The notes: generated by a model not told the origin, from the letters alone. A stretch of DNA of 64,000 nt from Siphonodentalium dalli (GCA_032622095.1 CP136068.1:152979151-153043150); one strand, 5' to 3'; positions 46,005 to 57,262 are shown, numbered from the stretch's first letter. Translations and numbers: made by a program.

Positions 46005-46150
46005 GTGGGGGGGGGGGGGGGGGGGGGTCTGGAAAACAATTGCACATATAGGGCCCAAAAAGGTTTTTTCAGACCCCGAGGGACCCACCACCCCATTTAT
46101 GAAAATTTGTTCCTCCAAATGTTAGGGACCCACCCCCTTTCTCATGTTTT
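46005..46150 (-). repeat. G-rich dispersed repeat with G21 tract
   Basis: The G run is at 46,007-46,027. The complement reads GGGGGTGGGTCCCTAACATT, 'ggggtggtgggtccctcgg' and 'gccctatatgtgcaatt', the same block order as the copy at 10.05 kb. Confidence 0.75.
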
Positions 46151-46589
46151 TATAAAAATTTCAGAGTTTTTTAGCCGTTCTTCAATAACTGTGTTAACTG
46201 CCTTTCAATCCCATTCCACTATCCTTTTTTGGTGCAAAGTGTGTAAAATTAAGACTAGCAATAACATCTTTAATCGGTAAAGCACAGGTCAGAAAAACGA
46301 AAAATAAACTGTATTTCCAGGTGTTTCCTGGTGTTTCCAGTATCTAACAACAATAATAAAGCATTGTGTAGGTACACTGTATGTCACAAATTGCCCTAGA
46401 CCGCATTATAGCCTTAATATATCGAGCGTGTTTAGTCTGACAGAGAACACTGGCCAGTGTAAATAGTGGTAAACAGGTCAGGTGTTCTACAATTATTTGT
46501 GCATGATCAAAGAACTCTTTAGTCTTATCCACCGGGGTGGGTGAGGAGGGGAATTGTTTTGGTTAGGTATACACATAGATATATGGTTA

Positions 46590-47040
46590 TTATACCCCCG
46601 ATATTAGTCGGCGGGTATATAGTTGACGTCTCGATCCGTCCGTGCGTCCGTCCGTACAAACATTTTGCATCATAACTCAATAGTCGATCGGTTGTCATGT
46701 TTTGATGTTCTATGACATGTGACGGACCAAAAATGGGGAACGAATATGCATAATATCACGGATTGCGAGTACCAATGCCTACCAGAGTTATCCATGGGCC
46801 CTGTTTATGAAATTCAATCCGTACAAAGTTTTTGCCATATAAGTTGAAGTGTCGGTTGTCGAATTTTGAAGTGGTTTAGTGTGGTGATAGACCTGAATGA
46901 TACGGGAAGGATGTATGCAGATATTACTGCATATCACAGGTTTTGCCTGTCGATGCATACCAGAGCTACCAACTTGGTTCCATCCGTAAACACATTTTGC
47001 ATTATTATAACTCAACCATTTGTACGTATATTTTGTGCAC
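46590..47040 (+). repeat. Dispersed-type repeat with GTCCGTCCGT motif
   Basis: The sequence 'ccccgatattagtcggcgggtatatagt' is followed by 'cgtccgtgcgtccgtccgta', then two related blocks ('gtacaaacattttgcatcataactca' and 'gtaaacacattttgcattattataactca'). This resembles short repeat families of many marine invertebrates, but only internal similarity can be shown here. Confidence 0.45.
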
Positions 47041-48130
47041 TAGAATCTGCAGTATAGTCTCAGTCAGATTTTATTCTTGATTTTAGTTTGAACTTTGAAG
47101 ACAATGAGGAATGTCATTTCTCAAAGCATCTGAATGCATCACATTATTTCAGTTCATCTATTTGTAAGCGATAACAGTATACAATTAGTATTGTAGTTTA
47201 GTCTTGTTGAGTAGTATTTAATTATATAAGCTTCAAGATGAAGTTCGTAAATTCAAGAGAATAGCGTCACCTTCAATTGGGATTGTCTGAACAATAAACA
47301 GTAACGGCCATTCATCATAACCAATTCAGTTTTATTTGGATAAGTGCTGCAAATTAACATTACTTGCAATCATTAAAAAGATGAAAAATAACCAGAAGGA
47401 ATGAATTTGATTGCATTCCAGAACAAGACAGTATTTCAGACATTAGAAATTTATGAGATACCCTTTTCAATTTCATGTTAAGCAACAATCGGGTCAATGA
47501 TATCTAGTCATCATTGAGTATTCACCATGTAGTATTTGTGATACAGTTTTTTTTATTTTATAACTATTATTCGGGTAATACAACTGGGTAATACATTAAT
47601 TTTTTGTACTAAATTACGGTTTTCCACTGAGAAGTGGGACGGGATCCTGTGAAATCCAGAATGTTGCTAAATCTGAGGCTAAATAGTCACTATAGCTGTC
47701 TATATAGCCATATGCCAACAAACATGATACTAACATGCTTACAAACAACATTACATGGTCAGTACTTGTAAATTGTTTGAAAAAAACCCATTTTGGAAAA
47801 AAAATTAAAAGCACGATTGTTTCGGCCTCTGGACCACCCACCCACCCCGGCCCTATATACGGATTTTTGTTTGTAGACCCCCTCATGTCGTCGGTGGTAT
47901 ATTTTGCCCCACGTCCTTTTCCTCGGTTGCTCATTGTTGAAATGTGTACAAACGTGTACTGTTACACGCAGCATGTTTATGTGACCGGTGGTCAATCTAT
48001 GATTGACGCCAATCACCTTGATTGGATAATCCTACATGGCGCGGCGATGTCTTCCCATCGATATGTCCACCGATAGCTTCGCATTGAGCGTCGCCTCGTA
48101 AAACTACCTGGACTATATTATAAACCCAGC
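47041..48130. other. Inner part of the CTG-flanked element
   Basis: No transposase frame. A block with 'ccacccacccaccccggccctatatac' near 47,835-47,870 may be a further diverged copy of the G-rich dispersed repeat. Nothing else recognised. Confidence 0.4.
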
Positions 48131-48255
48131 CGGTGAATAGCACCCCTGTTGTCTCGTACCACATCAACAGATCAAGTCACACTCAGAAGTATGTGCAACT
48201 CTTTAACTTTTGCTCCGCAGATTTTCATGGAAATCCCCATTCAAAATCCACCACG

Positions 48256-48850
48256 GCGGAAGACACACACTATTCGTTGCTCTTTCCAATTTTTCGTCAT
48301 CTTCCCGCTTACGAAAACTTCTTATTTGATCGCATTTTGCCAATTTAAGCTCAATATATCTCAGTCTTTTTCTAACGATATCCTGACAGTGAAACCATGC
48401 TTGACAGAACACAGGGATATCCCCAATCTATTTATAGCATATCAGGCTGTATCAGGGGAGATAAACCATGCATGCAGTTTATAGAAGCGTTAGGAACAGG
48501 CAGTAAACAGCTGATTTCAACAACAACAACATGGTGGCGATTATTTTTGAGTCCCTTTAAACATTTCGAATTGTGGTTTACAATAATTTTGAATATCGAA
48601 TTCAATTGAAAGTATACGTTGGTTACATGCTTCCCTTGCATATACATGGACATAATCGCATTTTAATGGGGTACTGTTTTGTGATTGCGTCCCATTATCG
48701 GCATCGACCGCCAGGTGGCTATAACGATCATCTCCATATCCGGTTAGAAGTAAACAAACTTATTTTCGCTAGTCATCTGTCAGTTTCATTCTGTCTCTCG
48801 ACTTGTTCGGATCGTTATTCTGTTAATTCTTCATCACCCAACTAATAACA
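48256..48850. other. Intergenic DNA upstream of the THAP-like exon
   Basis: No gene is supported. A promoter for the THAP-like frame could lie here but no convincing core element is seen. Confidence 0.4.
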
Positions 48851-49007
48851 ATGCCGACACAATGTTGTGCAGTGTATTGTACCAATCGGGGTGGACATTT
48901 ATTCCCGAAAGGTGACGACGAAGCGGCAAAAGAGTTACGAAAAAATGGACAGTAGCCATTCGACGAATCGATGGCCGAAATCGACTGTCGGAACCCAGCA
49001 CAACACT
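48851..49007 (+). pseudogene. THAP-like zinc-finger exon, frameshifted
   Basis: From the ATG at 48,851 the frame reads a THAP-type start. A C-C-A-V-Y-C-x-N-R motif is followed by G-x-L-F-P-K and an acidic/basic helix with E-L-R-K. A single-base change in the A6 run near 48,939-48,944 shifts the phase. After the shift W-T-V-A-I-R-R continues, as expected for the THAP W-x-x-A-I-x-R segment, then P-S and a stop near 49,007, before the final C-x-x-H pair. THAP domains bind DNA through a C2CH zinc site and occur in host regulators and in P-type/Kolobok transposases. With the last zinc ligands missing it may be one exon of a spliced gene or a dead fragment. The A-run change could be an assembly error. 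Confidence 0.55.
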
Positions 49008-49009
49008 GT

Positions 49010-49257
49010 AAAACTTGCCACCATGTAGCGCCATCATGGCAAACTTAAGATATCGTTCCTCGTACATATTTTTCGGCCCATCTCCTAAACTTTGTGACAC
49101 AGAAAACAGATATGTGTCGATGGCAGCCAACTTCACAACAACTTCACAATCACTATGAATGTCATTGTATGCAGTTATATCAGGAGTTACCATCACATAG
49201 TCTAATATGGAATGATCAGCCCCATCTGTGGTATAATTTTTGTCATGATACTCTAAA
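49010..49257 (-). CDS. Exon-like open frame of unknown function, minus strand
   Basis: Read on the minus strand, a good 3' splice site (TCTATTTTCAG) ends at 49,258. An open frame follows with protein-like composition: L-E-Y-H-D-K, D-Y-V-M-V-T-P-D-I-T-A, C-E-V-V-V-K-L-A-A-I-D-T-Y, G-D-G-P-K-N-M-Y-E-E-R-Y-L-K-F-A-M-M-A-L. It stays open to 48,834, but below about 49,010 it runs antisense to the THAP-like exon and is probably a shadow. I do not recognise the family. No matching exons were found nearby. Confidence 0.4.
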
Positions 49258-50300
49258 CTGAAAATAGATAGTAAATTATGATAAGCTATGTATGTATCGT
49301 ACGAAGTACATTGTATGTTAAAATTAAATACAGGTATGTAATTATGATTTTATATATCTGTGTTTATGTTCTACAGGTATGTATCATTTATTTTGTTATT
49401 CATCTTCACTAAAGATTATCTCAATCACAAACTTCTTACTTTCTACCATATTCCCAGATAACACATGCATGCCAGATGTCATGTATATTCAGAACTCCCA
49501 GACCAAGTGGATTATACGAATTATACAAAATAGTCAGACTTGAAGGTCATATGTCTATTTAAAGAGTTAAAATTACATACTGTATTCAGAGAGGAAAAAC
49601 AAACAAAACGAAATTATAGACTGACAGATGGTGGTTTGGCATTTGCACACATGTATTATTATATTCACTCTATGTGAAGGTCCCATCCAAAGATTGCATA
49701 ATTTAGGTGAATGCACATATGCCATATATTCATACATGTGCATCTGTACTTACCGATCAATAAGTTCGCTCTGTCGACCAGAAACTCCCCCCCTCGATTT
49801 TAGCCATATTTTATATACTCTGTGGTGTAACATTATTGTTAGTTCGTGACAATAAGCTTGCCCTCGATTATGTTGTGGAAGTTAGTTTTAATGTTTCTAA
49901 CACATAATCAAAACGCGATTACGTAGAGGAGTCAGGGTCCTTTCAAGATTGCGTGGCGAACGAGTGCGACATCCTCATCCAATAATCGCACATTTTGTTT
50001 ATACTTGCAATTAAAATAACGCCTCGATTGCATGTGCTAGCTTCGTAACCCTAAATTAACTAATTACGGAAAATAAAATCCCGGATTAATTAAAACAGCT
50101 AATACCACAAAAACTGGTGTAGTTTTCGCACCTTCGATGACAGATCACACAATCTAATGTGGCTTCTAAGCCGAAACATAAACAACCGGAAGTATCTTGG
50201 ACTGTTATGCACGAATTACCTCCCCGGAATGCAACACCTCATTGGAAATAGCGATGTGCAGCACATATATATTCCGTTACTTCCGTAACCATCTCCTCTC
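49258..50300. other. Intergenic DNA
   Basis: Nothing recognised on either strand. Confidence 0.45.
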
Positions 50301-50387
50301 ACACACACACACACACACACACCCTCTCACACACCCACACTCACACACACACCCCAACAAACACACACACGCGCACACACACACACG
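50301..50387. repeat. (CA)n-rich microsatellite
   Basis: Interrupted CACACA tracts with TCACAC and CCACAC variants. Open frames rich in His/Thr here are artefacts. Confidence 0.9.
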
Positions 50388-51335
50388 CAGTCGGACCTCC
50401 ATAGAGCTTGGATCGCCACATCTCAGGATGTCTACGCCACCGCTTATTCCAATTAGTATCACTACAATGCTGGACTACATGCATGTCACGCCGTGTCACT
50501 CCACGCTCACAAAGGCGGATACCAGCTGATTCTGAACTTCCAGTCCGGCCCGGCACAGCCCTTTTCAGGGCTCTCTACCGGGAACGGACTGGAAAATACC
50601 AAATCAGCCCGGAAACCTCACCAAAAGAAAAAGAAGAAAACACCACCAAGGAAAAAGAGAGATGCCGCGAGATTAGTTGATTGGAAAGAAGAAGGTGACG
50701 GAAACTAAACCAGTCGACTCCTCACACACAGCTGAGATCCCTGCCCAATCTGTACAGGTGATGGAATCTCCACCACCTTCACCACCACGACCAGATGCGG
50801 ACACCTCCGACTTCATCCAAAAGACTCTGGAATACATTGAACCGGAGCCTTCACCTGCCAATCCTATGATATCACCGGTAACCGAACAAGAAAAAGATGC
50901 CACCAGCCGGTGGATAGAAAACAACAAAAAAGAAACAGCTAAATTACTTGCCGGCGTAGCAGAAACAGTTAAGAAAACAGAAGAGTCAAGAAGGAAATTA
51001 ATGTCAGCCGTACAAATAGAACCACCGAAAAATAAAAATAAGAAAAGATAAAAGCTAAAAGCATCCAGCAAAAGCTAAATGACTCCACCTCACATTGCCT
51101 CCAACCAGCATCCGCATCAACAGCCACAAGCCTCATCCCCAGCCAGAGTTTTGACAACAGCCATTCCAAACAAAACAATACAAGAAAGGGTGAAGGGAAT
51201 TGCACAATGCGTTCCGACCATCCTACCCGGCCTGCGGTCGGAAACTACCCACTCACCAACCACAATTCACAATTGATTGAACGTGTTATAGGGACGTTGT
51301 TTTCGAACAATTTCACACACAACCACACCACAGAG
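50388..51335 (+). pseudogene. Coding-like block, copy 1 of a ~951-bp tandem duplication
   Basis: Begins at GCAGTCGGACCTC, where the frame reads S-D-L-x-R-A-W-I-A-T-S-Q-D-x-Y-A-T-A-Y, then changes frame to G-G-Y-Q-L-I-L-N-F-Q-S-G-P-A-Q-P-F and a Lys-rich stretch (K-K-K-K-K). From 50,677 a 124-codon frame reads V-T-E-T-K-P-V-x-S-S-H-T-A-E-I-P-A-Q-S, E-S-P-P-P, D-A-D-T-S-D-F-I, R-W-I-E-N-x-K-K-E-T-A-K-L-L and a coiled coil. This could be a nucleic-acid-binding ORF1/gag-like protein of a retroelement. I do not recognise the family. Several frame changes argue against an intact gene. Confidence 0.45.
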
Positions 51336-51338
51336 AAG

Positions 51339-52050
51339 CAGTCGGACCTCAAGAGAGCTTGGATCGCCACCTCTCAGGATGACTACGCCACCGCTTATTC
51401 CAATTAGTGTCACGACAATGCTGGACTCCATGCATGTCACGCCTTGTGTGAGCTCGTCACTCCACGCTCACAGAGGCGGATACCAGCTGATTCTGGACTT
51501 CCAGTCCGGCCCAGCACAGCCCTTTCATGGCTCTACCGGGAACGGACTGAAAAAAGAAAAAGAAAAAGAAGAAAACACCATCAAGAAAAAAGAGAGAAGC
51601 TGAGAGATTAGCTGCTTGGAAAGAGAAGGTGACGGAAACTAAACCAGTCGAGTCCTCCCACACAGCTGAGATCCCTGCCCAGTCTGTACAGGTGATGGAA
51701 TCTCCACCACCTTCACGACCAGACGCGGACACCTCCGACTTCATCCCGAAGACTCCGGAATACATTGAGCCTGCACCTGCCTATCCTATGGCAACAGCAG
51801 CATCCGAACAAGAAAAAAGGCAACAAGCGGTGGATAGAAAACCACAAAAAAGAAACAGCTAAATTACTCGCCGAAGTAGCAGAAACAGTTAAGAAATCAA
51901 AAGCGACAACAATAGAAGCAAAAAACACAAGGAAACTAATTTCAACCGTACAAACAGAAACAGAAAAGGCATGGAAACTAATTTCAACCGTACAAACAGA
52001 ACCACCGAAAAATAAGAAAAGAAAAAAGCTAAAAGCAACGAGCTAAAACT
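51339..52050 (+). pseudogene. Coding-like block, copy 2 of the tandem duplication
   Basis: The same order of segments as copy 1, starting again at GCAGTCGGACCTC about 951 bp downstream. It is preceded by an open stretch (E-R-V-I-G-T-L-F-S-N-N) that joins in frame to R-A-W-I-A-T-S-Q-D-D-Y. The SSHTAEIPAQS and EYIEPAP segments are in one frame from 51,629. After a shift, R-W-I-E-N-H-K-K-E-T-A-K-L-L-A-E-V-A continues from 51,765 and ends with a duplicated K-L-I-S-T-V-Q-T-E. The keeping of protein-level similarity with indels suggests a once-coding block. The sequence after 52,050 resembles 51,090-51,235. Confidence 0.45.
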
Positions 52051-52537
52051 AAACAACTCAACCTAACTTTGCCTCCGGTCAGCCTCAACAGCAATAACAG
52101 CCACAACGATCGATATTCATCGAAGAAATCAAGAATGGTGACGGGACGTGCAAACTGCAGTCCGATCATCCTACCTGTAATGACCACTTACCTCACGGTT
52201 ACATCTCCACAAAAAACAGTTCACATGACATATTTATATTTATATACATTTAGTGAAAAGGCCACTTTTGTAAATGTATTTAAATCGAAAAGTGTATCGT
52301 GACAAAACCAGCCCAAAATTTCCCATAGCACCCAACCAGAAACCAGCTGAGAACAATTTCAAAACGAGGCTCTTTATATTGAAACCTGGTGATTTATTAA
52401 GTCAATCCTGCGCGAGTGCAAATGCGCCCAAAACATTACGCGTTCTTCTTCTCCGAAATCAATGACGCGTCGATGTAATTCTGGTTGCAATTATGACCCT
52501 CTTGCGCGTTCACCGAGAAATAATTGCAACTAGTCAC
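52051..52537. other. Tail of the duplicated block and intergenic DNA
   Basis: The first ~120 bp parallel the spacer after copy 1 ('cagcctcaacagcaataacagccacaa', 'gtgcaaactgcagtccgatcatcctacc'). Nothing else recognised. Confidence 0.5.
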
Positions 52538-52564
52538 GGGGGGGGGGGGGGGGGGGGGGGGGGG
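52538..52564 (+). repeat. Poly-G tract (27 G) between inverted TTGCAACTA / TAGTTGCAA
   Basis: The longest homopolymer in the window. Its flanks form a short inverted repeat. It can form a quadruplex on the plus strand. Run length may be an assembly estimate. Confidence 0.9.
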
Positions 52565-53879
52565 TAGTTGCAAAATCGTTCACTTTGTGATAGAAGCGCC
52601 AAACTTTTTGTTTGTTTGTTAAGTGGTTGGTGAGTATCACTAAACTGGCTGGTTCCAGATTTTGGAGGTCATGTTGACCTTCAATTTGACCTTGACCTTT
52701 TTGAAAATCTCAGTTTTTGGGTTGGGTGGTTTATGCCATCCGTTTCTTGTGAAAATCGCATCTTCTCGCAGTTTTCTCAATGCAGTTATAGTTGGGAGGT
52801 GACCACGGTTCATTTGGGCCAAAACATATCTAAATTTTCATAAAATGGCCGCCAATATGGCCGCCGGAAGTTGAAAATATGACATTTTTTCACAAATATC
52901 TTCTAGTTCAATTCATGCTGTTTGGAACTGGTTTAGTAAGGCAACTTTATTTTGTGTTTTTTATATTAACCGATCATTGGGGCAATTAAATATGCAATTA
53001 TTGTGGTACTAGGCCCTTCCGATCCATCAAAACTTCGATTTTACAGGATGCGGTATAAAATTTCACAAAAAATCACAATTGGGATTCTAGTCATATTTCA
53101 ACAAGAAATGAACAGAACTTTGTAATGTAAGTGAGGCATATCATTACCTATGAATATTCCAAATCACTGGAACCAAAATTCTTACTTTGGCTCAAAATGT
53201 CTGCCAATATGGCCGCCAAAATATGGAAAATGGTAAATATTACACTAGCGTCTCCTGCAATCGTTTGCAAGTAGTGGTTGATGTATAACATTAACAATTC
53301 TGCATTCTATACATTGAATACTAACATGTCTGATGCACCATGGTTAATTGTTACTATTGTCACCACTGACATCGTCAAAAATATTGGACTTTTCTCTCAA
53401 AAACTTGACATAAATACTGGCAAATATTAACTTTTCAGGTTTGGACCATTTTTTTCAGGTAAAATGTGGCTATCTTTGAATTGAAAGGTGTTTATTGTTT
53501 TGGTCTATCTTAAATGTGTCTCACTGTGGTGTTTATAGACCAAATTGCTCAAGATGGCTTCCAAAATGGCAACCAAATATGTAAAATGTAATTTTTTTAC
53601 ATATATCCCGAACATCCTCTGCATTATCTGAAAAGGTAGCAAAATGTGACTCACTTGGTTATTATACGTGTTAGTTAATTAACTGACACGAAATGTTCTA
53701 TTCTGGTTGTCCCACTGTTTCCGAGCACCTCTTTTGTGATTTTGGCCATAGTTATTGAAAGGAAATGGGCAGAACTTTGAGACAGAACTGATATGGACCA
53801 TAATATTTGGCTATTCTGGTCCATTATGCTAATACAATGTCAACTGAATACAGTGTGGATGCCAATATCGTAGCCAGGG

Positions 53880-55500
53880 AGTTACTCTATGATCATACGT
53901 GATGTGAATAGGTATACAGTGAGTTATTGTATGTCATGACTTATGTGAATAGGTATACAATGAGTGACTATATGGTTCTGAGTGGGTTGTCCATTGTAAG
54001 ATGCATCTATGTATACAAGGAGATGTCATGGTCAGGTGTGAGGTGAATCGGTATGTATGGAGTGACTGTATGGTGTATGATTGTGTATATCCAGTACAGG
54101 TGCACCAGGTGTGCCTGTATGGGCATTGGTGTGGTGTATGGATATAGCTACATGGTCATATATGTGTTGATTATGTATATGTGGAGTGACTGTAAGGGCA
54201 TGGGTGGGATGTACATGTGTTGTCTATGATCATGGATGGGTGTGTTGATAAATAGGCTGTGATTTTATGGTTACGGGTAATGTGTATAGGTATACATGGA
54301 ATGACTGTATGGTCATGGTTTAATATGATTACCCGGGGTAAGCTGGGTGGACATTATCGAGTGTGTGTCCTTGTGGTAACGGGTGGGATGCATATTTATA
54401 TATCTCATGGATGTATTAGCATTGGTGGGTGTATAGGGATTAGCTGTATTATCATGGATGGCATGTGTGATTATACAGTGAATTGCTGAATTGAGGTGTA
54501 TATGCAAGTATGAATTGTTTGAGTGGTTGTGTGTATATCTGGAAGGGCTGAATGGCCATTAGTGAGGTTTACATGTATGCTTGGAGTGAATCTATGGTAT
54601 AGGGTGGGCTGTATATATATATATATCGAGTGGTTATATGACTATGTGTGTCGATATAGGTATACAGGTAGTGAATGTAAGGTCAATGGTGAGATGACTA
54701 CATGTAGATATACAAGTAGTGACTGTATGATCATAAATATAATGGACATCTATACAGGGGGTGACTATTAAAATGGTTATGTGTCAGGCGCATGAGTATA
54801 CCTGGTGTTCCTGTTTGGTGACTTGTGGTGGTATGGTCATGTGTAGGTTATACCAGTATACACATGTGTTGCTTTATTGTCATGGGCAAGGGGTATGTGT
54901 ATATAGCAAGTGGCTATATGGCCATGGATAATGTGCATATGCATACATGGAGTGACTATACTGACATGGCTGGGGTGTATTAGTATATCTTGAATGACTA
55001 TGCGGCTATGGTGTGACAATAGGGATACAGGGAGTGACATGGTCAATGTTGAGGTGAATATGTATGCAAGGATTGACCATGGTCGTGTATGAATGTTTTG
55101 AATAGGTACACACGGTGTGACTATATGGCCATAGGTCAGGTACCATTGGTGAGGGTATGTGTATGAAGCGAGTGGCTATATGGCCATTGGTGAGGTGCAT
55201 ATGTATACCCGGAGTGACTTTATGGTCATTGTTGATGTATATATTGATTGTCTATTTGACCACGTGTTTGGAGAATAGGTATACAGGGGATGCCATTGTG
55301 GTCAATTGTGAGCTGAATGGGTATACAATGAGTGACCATATGGTTATCGATCATGTTTAAGAGTATCCCCGTTGTGCCTGTATCGTGACGCTGGCTCTAT
55401 GGTCATCCGTGGTCATGGGTCAGGTGTACATGTATACAGTGGGTCACTATATTGTTATGTCTGTGGTGTTTATGTATATATGTAATGACTGTGTGATAAT
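53880..55500 (+). repeat. Left minisatellite arm (~60-bp degenerate unit)
   Basis: Recurrent words are 'gtatacatggagtgactgtatggtcatgg', 'ggtgaggtgtatatg' and 'atatggtcat'. Copies are strongly diverged with indels. The plus-strand open frames here follow the repeat and are not genes. Confidence 0.82.
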
Positions 55501-55607
55501 AGGTGGCCATCGTTTTCCGCGTTCAACGCATCTCATGTATATAAACACCATCAAGATAGAGAACTCTCTGACATGACCTCTCCATTGATTAACATATCCT
55601 TGAGTTA

Positions 55608-56240
55608 TTGTGCCACCCAAGGTACATATGTACAACCCACCCATTACCTCAGTCACTCCATATGTACATAAACACAACACAAATGACAATATAGTCACCC
55701 ACTTTATACACGTACACCTGATCATACAGCCATACTTGGTTATACCCGTACATACCACAAATGGCGATACAGCCACGAGTCACCATGTATGAACACCAGG
55801 TATACCCATACACCCGACCCATGGACATATAGTCACTCTATGTATACATATTCACTATATTCACGATCATACAGTCACTCATTCTATATATATTCACCTC
55901 ACCATGGACCATACAGCCACTACATGTATACCTATTCGCCATATCCATGATCATAGAGTCAATCCAGGTTTACATATGCACATCCCCAATGGTGAGCCCT
56001 TCCAGATAGACCAATACCCGCACATACGACCACTCATAAGTTCCACACTTGCCATACTCATGATCATACATATACTCCCCATACAACATCATTGATAACA
56101 CATCCACAACATATATAAATATACAACCCACCGTTTCCAACAGGGCACTCCCCAGCCCCCATATACCCACACATCATCCATGACCATACAATAACTCGCT
56201 GTATACATATTATCCTCATCTACGATCATAGAGTAACTCC
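55608..56240 (-). repeat. Right minisatellite arm, inverted
   Basis: The complement of the left arm: 'catgaccatacagccactacatgtatacctat', 'catatagtcactc', 'gtatacatattcac'. About 0.63 kb against 1.6 kb in the left arm. Confidence 0.82.
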
Positions 56241-57262
56241 CTGGCTGTCATCTTGGCTTCCACCCAGTATCCAGTTGATAATTTTTTATCATAATGGACC
56301 AGACTACCCACTTCTCATGGTTCATCTCAGTTCCGTCTCAAAGCTCTGCCCATTTCCTTTCAATGATATGGCCAGAATACAAAAGAGGTTATCCGCAAAA
56401 TTCCATACTGCAACTTAAAAATGAATTTGTCATGCCCCATTAACATAATAGAACATAGTTGTCGGTTAATTAACTAACAGATATAATAACCAAGTGAGTC
56501 ACAATTTGCTACCTTTTCGTATAACGCAGAGAATAATTTTCGGAATATGTGTACAAAATTTAATTTTTACAAATTTGGTTGCTATTTTGGAAGCCATCTT
56601 AAGCAATTTAGTATATAAGCACCATAGTGTGACACATTTAAGATAGGTCAAAACAATAAACACATTTGATACCAAAGGTAGTTGAATTTTATTTGAAAAA
56701 AAATGTTGAACCCTGAAAAGTTATTTTTTGCCGATATTTATGTCAAGTTTGTGAGATAAAAATCCAATATATCTGGTTATGTCAGTGGTGACAATAGTAA
56801 CAATGACACATGGGGTATCAGACATGTTAGTATTCAATGTATAGAATACAGATTAGCCAATTGTATACATCAACCACAACTTGTAAGCAATTGCATGACA
56901 CCGTGGTGCAATATTTACAATTTTCCATATTTTGGCGGCCATTTTGGCAGCCATTTTGAGCCAAGGTAAGATTTTTGGTTCCAGAGCGTTGGAATATTCA
57001 TAGGTAATGATATGCCTCACTCACACTACAATGTTATTTCATTTCTAGTTGAAAGATGACTGGAATCCCAATTTGTGATTTTTTTTGTAAAATTTTGTAC
57101 CACGTTCTGTAAAATCAAATTTTTGAGGGATCGGAAGGGGCTAGGACCCCAATAATTGCATATTTAATTGCTCCAATGATCAGTCAATATACATTATACA
57201 AAATAAAGTCATATTACTCAACTAGTTCTAAACATCATGAATTTATCTAGAAGTTATTATTA

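Larger units (their letters stand above)
45493..48145. mobile_element. 2.65-kb TIR element with 3-bp target duplication CTG
   Basis: Ends are GGGTGCTATTCACC and its exact complement GGTGAATAGCACCC, with a further shared 'ccaggtagttt' block ~30 bp inside. CTG lies at 45,490-45,492 and 48,146-48,148. The 3-bp duplication and GGG-type start resemble PIF/Harbinger elements, but no transposase or Myb-like protein is visible, so it would be non-autonomous. The interior contains a G21 tract, a G-rich dispersed repeat and a copy of a GTCCGTCC-type repeat. Confidence 0.82.
45026..48255. mobile_element. Palindromic MITE, copy 2, interrupted by two younger insertions
   Basis: The left part (45,026-45,492) and right end (48,146 to about 48,250) together correspond to the 366-bp MITE at 2.3-2.6 kb. 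They share TTTCCATGCAAATCTGCAGA at the left, 'gcaaaattttataatttacgaagcggacccaccagataaatacctg' in the middle, and 'tgctccgcagattttcatggaaatccccattcaaa' at the right. A hAT-like MITE and a 2.65-kb element sit inside it. Confidence 0.8.
52895..57262. mobile_element. 4.4-kb foldback structure with minisatellite inner arms
   Basis: The outer left 1 kb (52,895-53,880) and outer right 1 kb (56,240-57,262) are diverged inverse complements. Matching landmarks are 'gcaattaaatatgcaattatt', 'ggcatatcattacctatgaatattcca', 'tggccgccaaaatatggaaaat', 'acattgaatactaacatgtctgat', and 'agggagttactctatgatc'. The inner arms are a ~60-bp minisatellite in opposite orientation either side of a ~110-bp centre. No transposase and no clear target duplication. 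Divergence between arms is clearly higher than in the 14.4-kb structure, implying greater age. Confidence 0.85.

Noticed and set aside
50197-50556. His/Thr-rich and Cys/Val-rich frames
   Set aside because: Produced by the (CA)n microsatellite.
54259-56170. Many short frames rich in His, Thr, Met and Ile
   Set aside because: They track the degenerate minisatellite arms of the 4.4-kb foldback and have no independent support.
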